A DNA stretch of 19,239 bases from Halobacteriales archaeon SW_5_68_122 (GTDB taxonomy: Archaea; Halobacteriota; Halobacteria; Halobacteriales; Haloarculaceae): positions 1-19,239 of the forward strand of contig PXSL01000031.1 in assembly GCA_003022815.1 (NCBI GenBank). The letters are read 5' to 3'. The notes beneath the pieces were generated by a model. The model was not told the origin of the DNA and ran no database searches. It saw nothing but the letters and a program-made list of their open reading frames with translations. Positions 7,230-14,061 of this stretch are shown one piece after another; the first letter of the stretch is position 1; each line of letters begins with the position of its first letter. The translations under genes were made by a program, and so were the position numbers.

Positions 7230-7751
7230 ATGGAACGCAGGCGCTATCTGCGAGGCCTCATTGCCACAGGTGTTGTATCGGTCGCGGGCTGTACGAGTGA
7301 CGACTCCGAGAACGGGTCCGGGAACGGCGATTCGGGGAGCGACGACACGGACACGCCGACGGCCACGGAGGACGGGATGGACACGCCAACCGAGACCGAG
7401 GCGGACATGGACACGGACACGCCGACGGAGACGGAGGCGGCGTCGACCGAGACGCCGCCGCCGGACCCCGACCAGCGGGTCGCGGTCGGCGCCAACGGGC
7501 TCAATTTTGAGCCCGATTCCTTCGAGATATCGGTCGGCGACACGGTGCTGTGGGAGTGGGTCGACGGCGGCCATAGCGTCGCCCCCGAGAGCCAACCGGA
7601 CGGCGCCGACTGGCCCGGCGAGGCCGAGGAGTTCAGTTACAGCGAGGGCCACACACACTCCTACACCTTCGAGGTCGCCGGCGAGTACGAGTACTACTGC
7701 CAGCCTCACCAGAGCAGCGGAATGGTCGGCGGCTTCACCGTCACCGAGTGA
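7230..7751 (+). CDS. Halocyanin-type blue copper protein, Tat lipoprotein
   Basis: A 173-residue extracytoplasmic electron carrier. The N-terminus MERRRYLRGLIATGVVSVAG has a twin-arginine motif and is followed by Cys21 in a lipobox-like SVAGC, so it is predicted to be Tat-exported and lipid-anchored. A Ser/Gly/Asp/Thr/Glu-rich linker (about 22-85) with DTDTPTETE-like repeats tethers a cupredoxin domain. The type 1 copper ligands are visible: His115 (GGHSV) and then Cys157-x2-His160-x4-Met165 (YYCQPHQSSGM). TTCAAAAG (7201-7208) is centred about 26 nt before the ATG, consistent with leaderless expression. Tat plus lipobox is the standard haloarchaeal export mode. The gene stands between the PRC-barrel remnant and infB. 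Confidence 0.9.
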   Translation: MERRRYLRGLIATGVVSVAGCTSDDSENGSGNGDSGSDDTDTPTATEDGMDTPTETEADMDTDTPTETEAASTETPPPDPDQRVAVGANGLNFEPDSFEISVGDTVLWEWVDGGHSVAPESQPDGADWPGEAEEFSYSEGHTHSYTFEVAGEYEYYCQPHQSSGMVGGFTVTE

Positions 7752-7791
7752 GCCGTCCCGGCGGAGCGCCGACGGAAAGACATTGAAACGG

Positions 7792-7797
7792 TTATAT
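7792..7797 (+). promoter_or_regulatory. TATA box of infB
   Basis: TTATAT at 7792-7797, 39 nt before the ATG at 7836. It predicts transcription from about 7818-7821 and a leader of roughly 16-18 nt, so this gene is leadered, unlike most of its neighbours. Confidence 0.55.
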
Positions 7798-7820
7798 GCC
7801 GTCGAAAGCGACCCTTGTAC

Positions 7821-7826
7821 AAGGAG
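7821..7826 (+). promoter_or_regulatory. Shine-Dalgarno of infB inside a 12-bp palindrome
   Basis: AAGGAG ends 9 nt before the ATG at 7836 and selects MSDADATD over the upstream in-frame codon at 7815. The first four bases are the right end of the perfect palindrome CCTTGTACAAGG (7813-7824). Confidence 0.5.
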
Positions 7827-7835
7827 TGCTCTTCT

Positions 7836-9644
7836 ATGTCTGACGCCGACGCAACCGACGCCGGGGACGCCGCATCGCTACGGACGCCTATCGTCGCCGT
7901 ACTCGGGCACGTCGACCACGGCAAGACGAGCCTGCTGGACGAGGTGCGTGGCTCGGCCGTCACGGCCGGCGAGTCCGGCGCCATCACCCAGCACATCGGT
8001 GCGACCGCCGTCCCGCTGTCGACCATCTCCAACATCGCGGGTCGGCTCGTTGACCCCGAGGACTTCGACCTGCCCGGCCTGCTGTTCATCGACACGCCGG
8101 GCCATCACTCCTTTTCGACACTACGGTCCCGCGGCGGCGCGCTGGCTGACATCGCGGTTCTCGTCGTTGACGTCAACGACGGCTTCCAGCCGCAGACCCT
8201 GGAGGCCGTCGACATCCTCAAGCGGACCCAGACACCCTTCATCGTCGCGGCCAACAAGATCGACACCATTCCGGGTTGGAACCCCAACCCCGACGAGCCG
8301 GTCCAGCGGACCATCGAGAAGCAGAGCGAACGCGCCGAGGACCGCCTGAACGAGAAGCTCTACGAGCTCATCGGCGACCTCTCGGACAATGGCTTCTCCG
8401 CCGACATGTACTGGCGGGTTCAGGACTTCCGGGCCAACATCGGCGTCGTCCCCGTCTCGGCGGAGACCGGCGAAGGCGTCCCCGACCTGCTGACCGTGCT
8501 GATGGGGCTGTCCCAGCGCTACCTCAAGGAGGAGATGGCCATCGACGTCGGCGGCCCCGGCGTCGGCACGATTCTCGAGGTGACCGAGGAGCGCGGCTTC
8601 GGGACGACGCTGGATTTGGTGCTGTACGACGGCACCGTCCGGGGCGACGACACCATCGTCGTCGGCGGCACCGGCGAACCGATCGTCACGGAGGTCCGGG
8701 CGCTGCTGCAGCCCCGGCCGCTGGCGGAGATACGGACCGAGCGGCAGTTCGAGCAGGTCCAGGAGGTCCGGGCCGCCGCCGGCGTGAAGATAGCCGCCCC
8801 GGACCTCGACGATGCGATGGCGGGCGCGCCCGTCCGCGCCATCCGGGACCGCGACCCCGAGGCGGTCATCGAGGAAGTCCGCGCGGAACTGGCCGACATC
8901 GAGGTCACCACGGAAGAGGAGGGAGTCGTCGTCAAGGCCGACACGCTCGGTTCGCTGGAGGCCATCGCCGCCGCCCTCGAGGACGCGGAGGTGCCGGTCG
9001 TCCGCGCGGAGGTGGGCGACGTCGCCCCCCGTGACGTCGCCGTCGGCTCGACGGCCGATGACCCCGAACATGAGGCCGTGCTGGGGTTCAACGTCGACGT
9101 TCTCGAGGACGCCCGCCGGCAGGCTGAGACCGACGACGTAAAGCTGTTCGTCAATGACGTCATCTACCAGCTGGTCGAGTCCTACGAGGAGCACGTTGAG
9201 GCCATCGAGGCCGCCCAGCAGGAGCAGGTACTGGACAAGATACAGCGCCCCTGCCGGTTCCGGGTGCTCGAGGACCACGTGTTCCGGCAGTCCAACCCCG
9301 CGGTCGTCGGCGTCGAGGTGCTGTCGGGCACGCTGAAGCGCAACTCCCGGGTCGTCAAGTGGGCGGACGGCGACCCGACGCGGGTCGGCGAGCTCAAATC
9401 CCTGCAGGACGCCGGCGAGGACGTCGACGAGGCCCGCACCGGCGACCAGGTGGCCGCTTCCATCGACGGCCCGACGGTCGGCCGCCAGATGGAGGAGGGC
9501 GACGAGCTGTGGACGGAACTGCCCGAGAAGCACGCCAAGATACTCGAGCAGGAACTGTCCGACGACATCCCCGCCGACGAACTCGAGGCACTGCGGATGT
9601 ACCTCGACAAACACCGCAACCGGGACCCCTTCTGGGGCAAGTAG
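7836..9644 (+). CDS. infB: Translation initiation factor aIF5B (IF-2 family GTPase)
   Basis: The archaeal homologue of eIF5B/IF2 promotes ribosomal subunit joining with initiator tRNA. The 602-residue protein has all GTPase motifs: G1 as GHVDHGKT (24-31), G3 as DTPGH (86-90), G4 as NKID (140-143), with the switch region ITQHIGAT between. Domain II (GGPGVGTILEVTEERGFGTT), the alpha/beta domain III and the C-terminal barrel follow, ending LDKHRNRDPFWGK as in other haloarchaea. Length and ends are normal. There is no intein, unlike some archaeal copies. I start at 7836, not 7815, because 7836 has the Shine-Dalgarno and 7815 would precede the predicted transcription start. Confidence 0.95.
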   Translation: MSDADATDAGDAASLRTPIVAVLGHVDHGKTSLLDEVRGSAVTAGESGAITQHIGATAVPLSTISNIAGRLVDPEDFDLPGLLFIDTPGHHSFSTLRSRGGALADIAVLVVDVNDGFQPQTLEAVDILKRTQTPFIVAANKIDTIPGWNPNPDEPVQRTIEKQSERAEDRLNEKLYELIGDLSDNGFSADMYWRVQDFRANIGVVPVSAETGEGVPDLLTVLMGLSQRYLKEEMAIDVGGPGVGTILEVTEERGFGTTLDLVLYDGTVRGDDTIVVGGTGEPIVTEVRALLQPRPLAEIRTERQFEQVQEVRAAAGVKIAAPDLDDAMAGAPVRAIRDRDPEAVIEEVRAELADIEVTTEEEGVVVKADTLGSLEAIAAALEDAEVPVVRAEVGDVAPRDVAVGSTADDPEHEAVLGFNVDVLEDARRQAETDDVKLFVNDVIYQLVESYEEHVEAIEAAQQEQVLDKIQRPCRFRVLEDHVFRQSNPAVVGVEVLSGTLKRNSRVVKWADGDPTRVGELKSLQDAGEDVDEARTGDQVAASIDGPTVGRQMEEGDELWTELPEKHAKILEQELSDDIPADELEALRMYLDKHRNRDPFWGK

Positions 9645-9686
9645 GCACCCCACAGAATACTTGAGATCGGGAGTCGACGGCGTCGT

Positions 9687-9866
9687 ATGGTGTCCCGCGA
9701 AAACAAAGTCGTTCTTCTGTTCGCAACGGTCGGACTGGCACTGGCCTACGTGGGGGGCGTCGTGGCGAGCCTGAACGATACCGTCCCGATTGGGATACTA
9801 ATTTTCGTCGGCGTCATCGTGCCACAGTTGCTCAACAACTATCTGGACAACAAGGACTTGAACTGA
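9687..9866 (+). CDS. Small two-helix membrane protein
   Basis: A 59-residue frame reading MVSRENKVVLLFATVGLALA at the start and NNYLDNKDLN at the end, with two hydrophobic segments (about 8-28 and 34-50) joined by a short Asn-Asp-Thr-Val-Pro turn. AATACTT (9656-9662) is centred 28 nt before the ATG, consistent with leaderless expression. Codon use is GC-rich in third positions, as in the neighbours. I do not recognise a family, although similar short membrane proteins near infB seem familiar from haloarchaea. It starts 42 nt after infB and has its own promoter. Confidence 0.65.
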   Translation: MVSRENKVVLLFATVGLALAYVGGVVASLNDTVPIGILIFVGVIVPQLLNNYLDNKDLN

Positions 9867-9942
9867 CATCAGACTGTTGTAGCTTTGACCAACTCAGAAA
9901 CCCGTCCTGGGGGAAAGTGACGGAAGACCGGCTCGTCGCTAG

Positions 9943-9958
9943 TAATTAAATTTAATTA
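9943..9958. promoter_or_regulatory. 16-bp all-AT perfect palindrome at the promoter of the next gene
   Basis: TAATTAAATTTAATTA is its own reverse complement. Its centre is about 30 nt before the ATG at 9981, which is TATA-box position, so it doubles as promoter element and symmetric site. It is the most AT-rich spot in the window. Being symmetric, it could seat TBP in either direction or be an operator. Confidence 0.55.
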
Positions 9959-9980
9959 GGCGGCGGTTCGTACTGCCGGT

Positions 9981-10157
9981 ATGGACGAGGCGCCCACGCG
10001 CTACGACGGCCTGCTCGCGGCGATGCCGGCTTCGGTGGCCGGCGGGGCCCTCGCCGGGTGGCTCCTGGCGATTCCGACGGCCGTCGGCGTCGGCCTCGGG
10101 AGCGCCGTCGCCGGCGTATTCGTGGCGCTGTCGCTTTTCGTCGTGCCGCCCGAGTGA
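9981..10157 (+). CDS. Small two-helix membrane protein
   Basis: A 58-residue frame beginning MDEAPTRYDGLLAAMPASVA and ending FVALSLFVVPPE. Two glycine/alanine-rich hydrophobic segments (about 18-32 and 34-54) make it a small inner-membrane hairpin. The start sits about 30 nt from the AT palindrome that supplies the TATA box, so translation is probably leaderless. Third-position GC is high, as expected for a real gene. I do not recognise a family with confidence. It is followed directly by the long gene-free repeat region and may mark its left border. Confidence 0.62.
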   Translation: MDEAPTRYDGLLAAMPASVAGGALAGWLLAIPTAVGVGLGSAVAGVFVALSLFVVPPE

Positions 10158-10210
10158 CAACACGGAACTCCTTTCCGATGGTCCTTTCTACGAAACCTTT
10201 GGTCGGTGGT

Positions 10211-10235
10211 GTGGCGACAGCCACCTTCCCTTTAC
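10211..10235 (+). terminator. Possible hairpin terminator after the small membrane-protein gene
   Basis: GTGGC, loop GACA, GCCAC (10211-10224), followed by a pyrimidine-rich CTTCCCTTTAC. The stem is short, so this is only a candidate; archaeal terminators depend mainly on the T-rich tract. Confidence 0.25.
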
Positions 10236-10439
10236 GAAGCCCTCGGTCGGTTGACGGACCTCGCTGTGGGGGATATCCTCGCTCCCGGCGGTCGCTCGGA
10301 CAGTGCCCCCACAGCGGCCGTCAGCCGCCCTCGCCCTTCGATTCCGCCAGGCCAGCACCGCACCCACAGACCTCCCCAGCCGACTGCGTTGCTCGTCTCA
10401 CTTCGCTCGACTGCGCTACTCGTCCCTCGCGCGGTGTCT

Positions 10440-10476
10440 GCCGGCCGTCGCTCGCGGAACGCTCTCGGCGGCCGGC
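10440..10476. repeat. GC-rich hairpin between the two repeat arms
   Basis: GCCGGCC (10440-10446) pairs with GGCCGGC (10470-10476). The stem extends inward by about four more pairs including one G-T. It lies between the two inverted element copies. Confidence 0.45.
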
Positions 10477-10558
10477 GAGCACGCGCCTCGGGGAACGAGA
10501 AGCGATGCGTAGACGGAGTAATCAATGGCTCCCTGGCGGACTGAAAGGGCGAGGCGCG

Positions 10559-10585
10559 CGAGACGCGAACGAAGTGAGCGTCTCG
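10559..10585. repeat. Hairpin with 8-bp stem and 11-nt loop
   Basis: CGAGACGC (10559-10566) and GCGTCTCG (10578-10585) enclose GAACGAAGTGA. A second hairpin just downstream (10595-10599 with 10611-10615) encloses the related 11-nt loop GAGCGTAACGA, so loop size and sequence pattern are shared. Confidence 0.5.
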
Positions 10586-10797
10586 ATTGGCCGAACGGGG
10601 AGCGTAACGACCCGTGAGGCGGCTGGCGCCGCAGGGGAGTCGTCTCGGCGGCCCCTATCCGAGCGAGGCGACTGCAGGGAGCCGACGCGAGGATATGTCG
10701 GCGAGCGACCGCCAGCGCGCCGAGGGCTTTCCGGGAGACGTAATCGACGGTCGTCTCGAATTCGACAGAAGAGCCGGCTCCACGACGTAATCAGATT

Positions 10798-11829
10798 CTA
10801 CCGCGGCGCGGCACCCGTCCCGGCCTCCGCGGCACCCAACTCGAACCGGCCACGTGAGACCGGGACGCCGCCGTAGGGATCGACCTCGAGCAACAGCGAC
10901 CCATCAAGATCGGCGTAGTCGAGCAGCGGTAGCAGGTGGGCCGCGCCCGCGATGGCGGCGTTGGTCTCCAGCATACAGCCGCACATCACCTCCAGCCCGT
11001 GTGCGCGGGCGGCGTGGACCAACTCGACGGCAGGTGTGAGGCCGCCGGTTTTCATCAGCTTCAGGTTGGCGATGTCACAGCGGTCAGCGACCGCCGGCAC
11101 GTCGGCCGCGGCGAGGCAGGACTCGTCGGCCGCGATTGGTAGCGGCGAGTGCTCGTGGACGTACCGCAGTCCCTCGGGGTTCTCGGCGGGGACCGGCTGT
11201 TCGACGAACTCGACGCCGTGCTCCGCCAGCGTCTCGCACTTTCGGACGGCCTCCTTCGGAGTCCAGGCCTCGTTCGCGTCGACGCGTACTCGGACATCGG
11301 GCGCGACGGCCCGGACGGCCTCGAGGATGCGGCGGTCCCGGTCGGTGCCGAGCTTCAGCTTCAACACCGGGTAGCCGGCGTCGACCGCCTCCCGGGCGCG
11401 GCGCCGCATCGTCGCCGTCTCGGCAATGCCCAGGCTGTAGGAGGTCGCGGGCGTTTCGGCGTCGGCCGACAGCCCCAGCAGGCGGTACACCGGCTCCCCG
11501 AGCAGCTTCCCGGCGAGGTCCCACAGCGCGAGGTCGACGGCGGCCCGCGCCGCGGGGTTCCTGCGGGCGACGGCCAGCATCCGCTCGTGGACCTCGCGGC
11601 GGGCGTGGGGGTCGTCGACGGATTCGACCACGGCGAGTAGCTCCGGCAGTAGCGCCTCGACGGTCGCGGCCGTCTCGCCGTAGTGGGCCGCCGGCGCCGC
11701 CGCCCCGTAGCCCGTCTCGCCGTCGTGTTCCAGCTCGACGATGACGTTCTCGGCGGTCGTTGTCGTGCCGCGGGCGATAGTGAACGGGACCGAAAGCGGC
11801 AGCTCGACGGTCTCGAAGCGGCCCTTCAT
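10798..11829 (-). CDS. dgcA: Enolase-superfamily racemase, DgcA-like (dipeptide epimerase family)
   Basis: A 343-residue enolase-superfamily enzyme of the mandelate racemase/dipeptide epimerase branch. The catalytic set is visible: Lys157/Lys159 (VLKLKLG), metal ligands Asp184 (DANEAW), Glu210 (VEQP) and Asp235 (ADES), and the second catalytic Lys260 (KLMKTGG). On sequence alone it could be an L-Ala-D/L-Glu epimerase. Its overlap with a DUF1611 gene, dgcN, points instead to racemising N-acetyl-D-glutamate to N-acetyl-L-glutamate in the DgcN-DgcA D-glutamate route described in marine bacteria and archaea. The ATG at 11829 overlaps the dgcN TGA as ATGA, so translation is probably coupled. Length and ends look normal. 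The family call is firm and the substrate is inferred from the neighbour. Confidence 0.85.
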   Translation of the reverse strand: MKGRFETVELPLSVPFTIARGTTTTAENVIVELEHDGETGYGAAAPAAHYGETAATVEALLPELLAVVESVDDPHARREVHERMLAVARRNPAARAAVDLALWDLAGKLLGEPVYRLLGLSADAETPATSYSLGIAETATMRRRAREAVDAGYPVLKLKLGTDRDRRILEAVRAVAPDVRVRVDANEAWTPKEAVRKCETLAEHGVEFVEQPVPAENPEGLRYVHEHSPLPIAADESCLAAADVPAVADRCDIANLKLMKTGGLTPAVELVHAARAHGLEVMCGCMLETNAAIAGAAHLLPLLDYADLDGSLLLEVDPYGGVPVSRGRFELGAAEAGTGAAPR

Positions 11830-12774
11830 AGCCGCTCGACCAGCTCCCCGGCGTCCTGCCGGACGGGGTCGACGGCCGGCGCGCCGATGGCCGCCTCGTA
11901 CTCGTCCAGCGCCGCCTCGGCCGCCGTCTCGTCCAGCCCGGACGTGTTGAGCGCGCCGCCGAGTAGCTCCGTCGGCGCGACCGACTCGGCCAGCTCGACG
12001 TACAGTTCTGCAATGTGACCGGGGTTGGGCAGCGGGAAGGACTCGTAGCCGTGGACCGCCTCGCGGTCCGCCTCGTGACACAGCACCATGTGGTCCGGCA
12101 TCGCGCCGTGGACGATGCCGCAGGTCACCGCCGAGTACGCCGGGTGGATGACCGAGCCCTGCCCCTCGACGACGAGGTAGTCATGGTCGTCGGCCCGCGC
12201 TTTCAGCATCCGCTCGACGGCGCCGTTAGTGAAGTCGCTGATCGTGCGGTCGATGGGGACGCCCCAGCCGGCAATCATGATACCGGTCTGGCCGGTGGGG
12301 ACGAAGCCGGCGTCGAGGCCGGCCTCGCGGGCGGCCTCGACCAGCTCCAGCGAGGTCGTCATCTTGCCCGTCGAGCAGTCGGTCGTCGGGCGGCTTCCGA
12401 ACATCGCGCAACTCGACGCCGTGCTCGTCGGCCAGCCGGGCGAACTCCCCGTCGTCGTTCAGGAAGTAGTGCAGGCCCGCGATGATATCGGCGCCGCGCT
12501 CGATTGCGCCCCGGACGTCGGGCCGCCACGACTCCTCGAACCCGCCGCCGATGGGCGCGATGCCGATTATAAGGGCGTCGAACGCCGGGGCGTCGGCGAC
12601 GCCCTCGACGACCGGCGCGTCCGACTCGAGGTCGGGTAGGTGGTCGGCAACGGTCGTGCCCGCCGCGTCGCGGTCGAGGACGGCGACGACCTCGTCGTCT
12701 GCGTACCGGAGTATCCCAACGGCGGTCTTCGCTCGGTCGGGGAACTGCCCATGTGCGAGAATGGCGACGCGCAT
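11826..12774 (-). pseudogene. dgcN: DUF1611 protein, DgcN-like D-glutamate N-acetyltransferase, frameshifted
   Basis: Homologues acetylate D-glutamate (DgcN). The first frame starts MRVAILAHGQFPDRAKTAVG (ATG at 12774) and runs in register to VELRDVRKPPDD near 12385, then goes out of frame. The second frame resumes with TDCSTGKMTTSLELV, a P-loop-like nucleotide-binding motif, and continues as FVPTGQTGIMIAGWGVPIDR to the TGA at 11826. In homologues I remember, about 20 residues ending in a VLTVG-like strand separate KPPDD from TDCSTGKMTT, so this is a short deletion plus frameshift at about 12383-12390, not just a lost base. A minus-strand box GATTTAAG (12806-12799) is centred 28 nt before the start. 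It overlaps dgcA by four bases. Confidence 0.82.
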
Positions 12775-12798
12775 ACGGCCGGGGAGGCGGCCCGGGGG

Positions 12799-12806
12799 CT
12801 TAAATC
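12799..12806 (-). promoter_or_regulatory. TATA-like box of dgcN-dgcA
   Basis: GATTTAAG on the minus strand, centred 28 nt before the dgcN ATG, lying between the stop of the Vms1-like gene and dgcN. It gives the pair its own leaderless promoter. Confidence 0.5.
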
Positions 12807-12810
12807 TCGC

Positions 12811-13689
12811 TCAGAGGCCGTATAGCCGGACCGTCCAGAACTCCTCGAAGGCGTCTTCGAGCGCTGGTTCGGGCTTGCCGGTGGCGTCGACGGCGGCCGT
12901 TACGTCGGCGTCGAACTCCCCGACGAGCCGGCGGTCGCCGGTGAGGTACAGTCGGTCCGTGTCGACGCCCTTGAGGGCCTCGGTACAGCGGTCGACGTGG
13001 TCGGCGATCTGCTCGTCGCGGAGCCGTTCGAAGCGCGCCTGTGAGAAGCCGCCCTTCGAGTGGTCACTCTTGACGTCGCTCTCGAAGCCCTCGAAGTCGA
13101 CGCGCTCGTCGCCCTCGTAGACGCCGACGGCGAACACGTCCAAGCGAACCAAAGCCAGCGCGTACTGGCCGGTCGGCCGGAGCCACGCGCGGTCGAGTTC
13201 TGGGCCGTCGCTCCACGTACAGAACGGCTCGGGGGTTACGGGCGGCCGCAGGGCCGCCGCCAGCAGGCCGGTGTCGTCGGCACAAACCAGACACGGCGCG
13301 GCACGGGAGACCATCGCCGTCCGGTCCCCCAGGAGGTCGGCGACCGCCTCGGGCACCTCCTCGTCGACGAACGCCGTCAGGACGCTCTCGGCGTCGCCGC
13401 CGAACGACTCCAGCCGTTCGAGCACCGCCTCTAGTCGGGATTCGCGGGCGGTCTCGCGGTGCCGGAACGTCAGGTCGGCGGGCTCCTCGGTGGTCTCGAC
13501 CTTGCCCTCGAGGTCGGCGATGCGGTCCTCGAGGCGGTTGACCCGCCGTTCTGCGGCCTGCCGCTTGCGGGCGGCCTCGGCGCGCCGCTCCTGTTCAGCT
13601 TCCAGCTGTGCCTCAAGGCTCTCCCGCTCGGCGTCGAGTTCCGCGATGTGTTCCTTCAATTCGGTCCGGCCGAGGAGGTCGTCGAGCAT
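12811..13689 (-). CDS. Vms1/ANKZF1-family peptidyl-tRNA hydrolase with N-terminal coiled coil
   Basis: A 292-residue protein. Residues about 9-65 form a charged coiled coil (ELDAERESLEAQLEAEQERR and onward). The remainder is an eRF1-like (VLRF1) domain with SDHSKGGFSQARFERLRDEQ (208-227). The GGFSQ at 213-217 resembles the GxxQ loop of eukaryotic Vms1/ANKZF1, whose Gln helps release nascent chains from stalled 60S subunits. By analogy it may free peptides from tRNA on stalled ribosomes. This archaeal role is inferred from family knowledge and not shown here. A TTTTAGG box (13720-13714, minus strand) is centred 28 nt before the ATG and overlaps the stop codon of the upstream gene. The C-terminus WTVRLYGL is typical of the haloarchaeal members. 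Confidence 0.8.
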   Translation of the reverse strand: MLDDLLGRTELKEHIAELDAERESLEAQLEAEQERRAEAARKRQAAERRVNRLEDRIADLEGKVETTEEPADLTFRHRETARESRLEAVLERLESFGGDAESVLTAFVDEEVPEAVADLLGDRTAMVSRAAPCLVCADDTGLLAAALRPPVTPEPFCTWSDGPELDRAWLRPTGQYALALVRLDVFAVGVYEGDERVDFEGFESDVKSDHSKGGFSQARFERLRDEQIADHVDRCTEALKGVDTDRLYLTGDRRLVGEFDADVTAAVDATGKPEPALEDAFEEFWTVRLYGL

Positions 13690-13713
13690 CGTCGGACCGA
13701 CGGTGTGCGACGC

Positions 13714-13720
13714 CTAAAAC
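13714..13720 (-). promoter_or_regulatory. TATA-like box overlapping an upstream stop codon
   Basis: TTTTAGG on the minus strand, centred 28 nt before the Vms1-like ATG. Its last three bases are the TAG stop of the gene at 13714-14061, so promoter and stop codon share sequence. Confidence 0.45.
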
Positions 13721-14061
13721 CCCGCGGGGTCGTCGGCCACGGAGCCGAACTCGAGCAGCTGTGCGGCCCGGTCGGCCTTCGCCAAGAGCACCTCGCTGAG
13801 GGCGGGCGGGTTCTCGACGCCCGTTGCCGGGAGGACGCCCTCCGGGAGCGCGAGGGTCCGGCCGGGGACGCCGTCGGCGCCGCGGACCGGTACGTGCGCG
13901 GAGCCGATCTTCATGACCAGCGGCTCCGGATCGTCCTCGGCGTCGTACAGCTGCTCTGCGACCCATTCGTACTGTTCCCGTTGCATCACTGCCCGGCCGT
14001 CACCGTGGGGCTCGACGTAGAGCCGGCCCAGGTAATACCCGCTCGAGAATCGTTCGAACAT
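13714..14061 (-). CDS. Small conserved haloarchaeal protein, probably DUF5802 family
   Basis: A 115-residue soluble protein beginning MFERFSSGYYLGRLYVEPHG, with the conserved features LVMKIGSAHVPV and SEVLLAKADRAAQLLE. I remember this as the haloarchaea-specific DUF5802 family; no function is known to me. There is no signal peptide, membrane segment or metal motif. CTTTATCC (14097-14090, minus strand) is centred 32 nt before the ATG, so any leader is only a few bases; GGGTGG just before the ATG could be a weak Shine-Dalgarno. It lies 24 nt upstream of the Vms1-like gene on the same strand and may be co-transcribed with it. The gene call is firm and the family name is from memory. Confidence 0.78.
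   Translation of the reverse strand: MFERFSSGYYLGRLYVEPHGDGRAVMQREQYEWVAEQLYDAEDDPEPLVMKIGSAHVPVRGADGVPGRTLALPEGVLPATGVENPPALSEVLLAKADRAAQLLEFGSVADDPAGF

Larger units (their letters stand above)
10237..10729. repeat. Structured non-coding repeat island with two inverted element copies
   Basis: Part of a 640-nt gene-free stretch (10158-10797). Landmarks recur in the same order on opposite strands. AAGCCCTCGG at 10237-10246 matches the complement of 10720-10729. ATATCCTCGC at 10273-10282 matches the complement of 10687-10696. The 23-nt 10329-10351 matches the complement of 10532-10554 at 20 of 23 positions. Inside are an 11-bp inverted repeat (10262-10272 with 10306-10316), two 16-nt direct repeats (10382-10397 and 10409-10424, 14 of 16 identical) and hairpins at 10440-10476, 10559-10585 and 10595-10615. 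No frame through it resembles a protein. Similar hairpin-rich sequence is familiar to me from haloarchaeal intergenic repeats. It encodes no transposase. Confidence 0.7.

Noticed and set aside
7320..7450. Tandem repeat DNA in the halocyanin gene
   Set aside because: It is the low-complexity Asp/Thr/Pro/Glu linker usual in haloarchaeal lipoproteins; the repeat is at protein level.
7815..7835. Upstream ATG as infB start
   Set aside because: It lies before the predicted transcription start; the Shine-Dalgarno favours 7836.
10237..10729. CRISPR array or insertion sequence
   Set aside because: The repeats are inverted and irregularly spaced with no uniform spacers, and no transposase or cas gene is present.
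10058..10876. 272-residue frame through the repeat island
   Set aside because: It runs through hairpins and both inverted repeat arms, has Arg/Ser-rich composition and no family resemblance.
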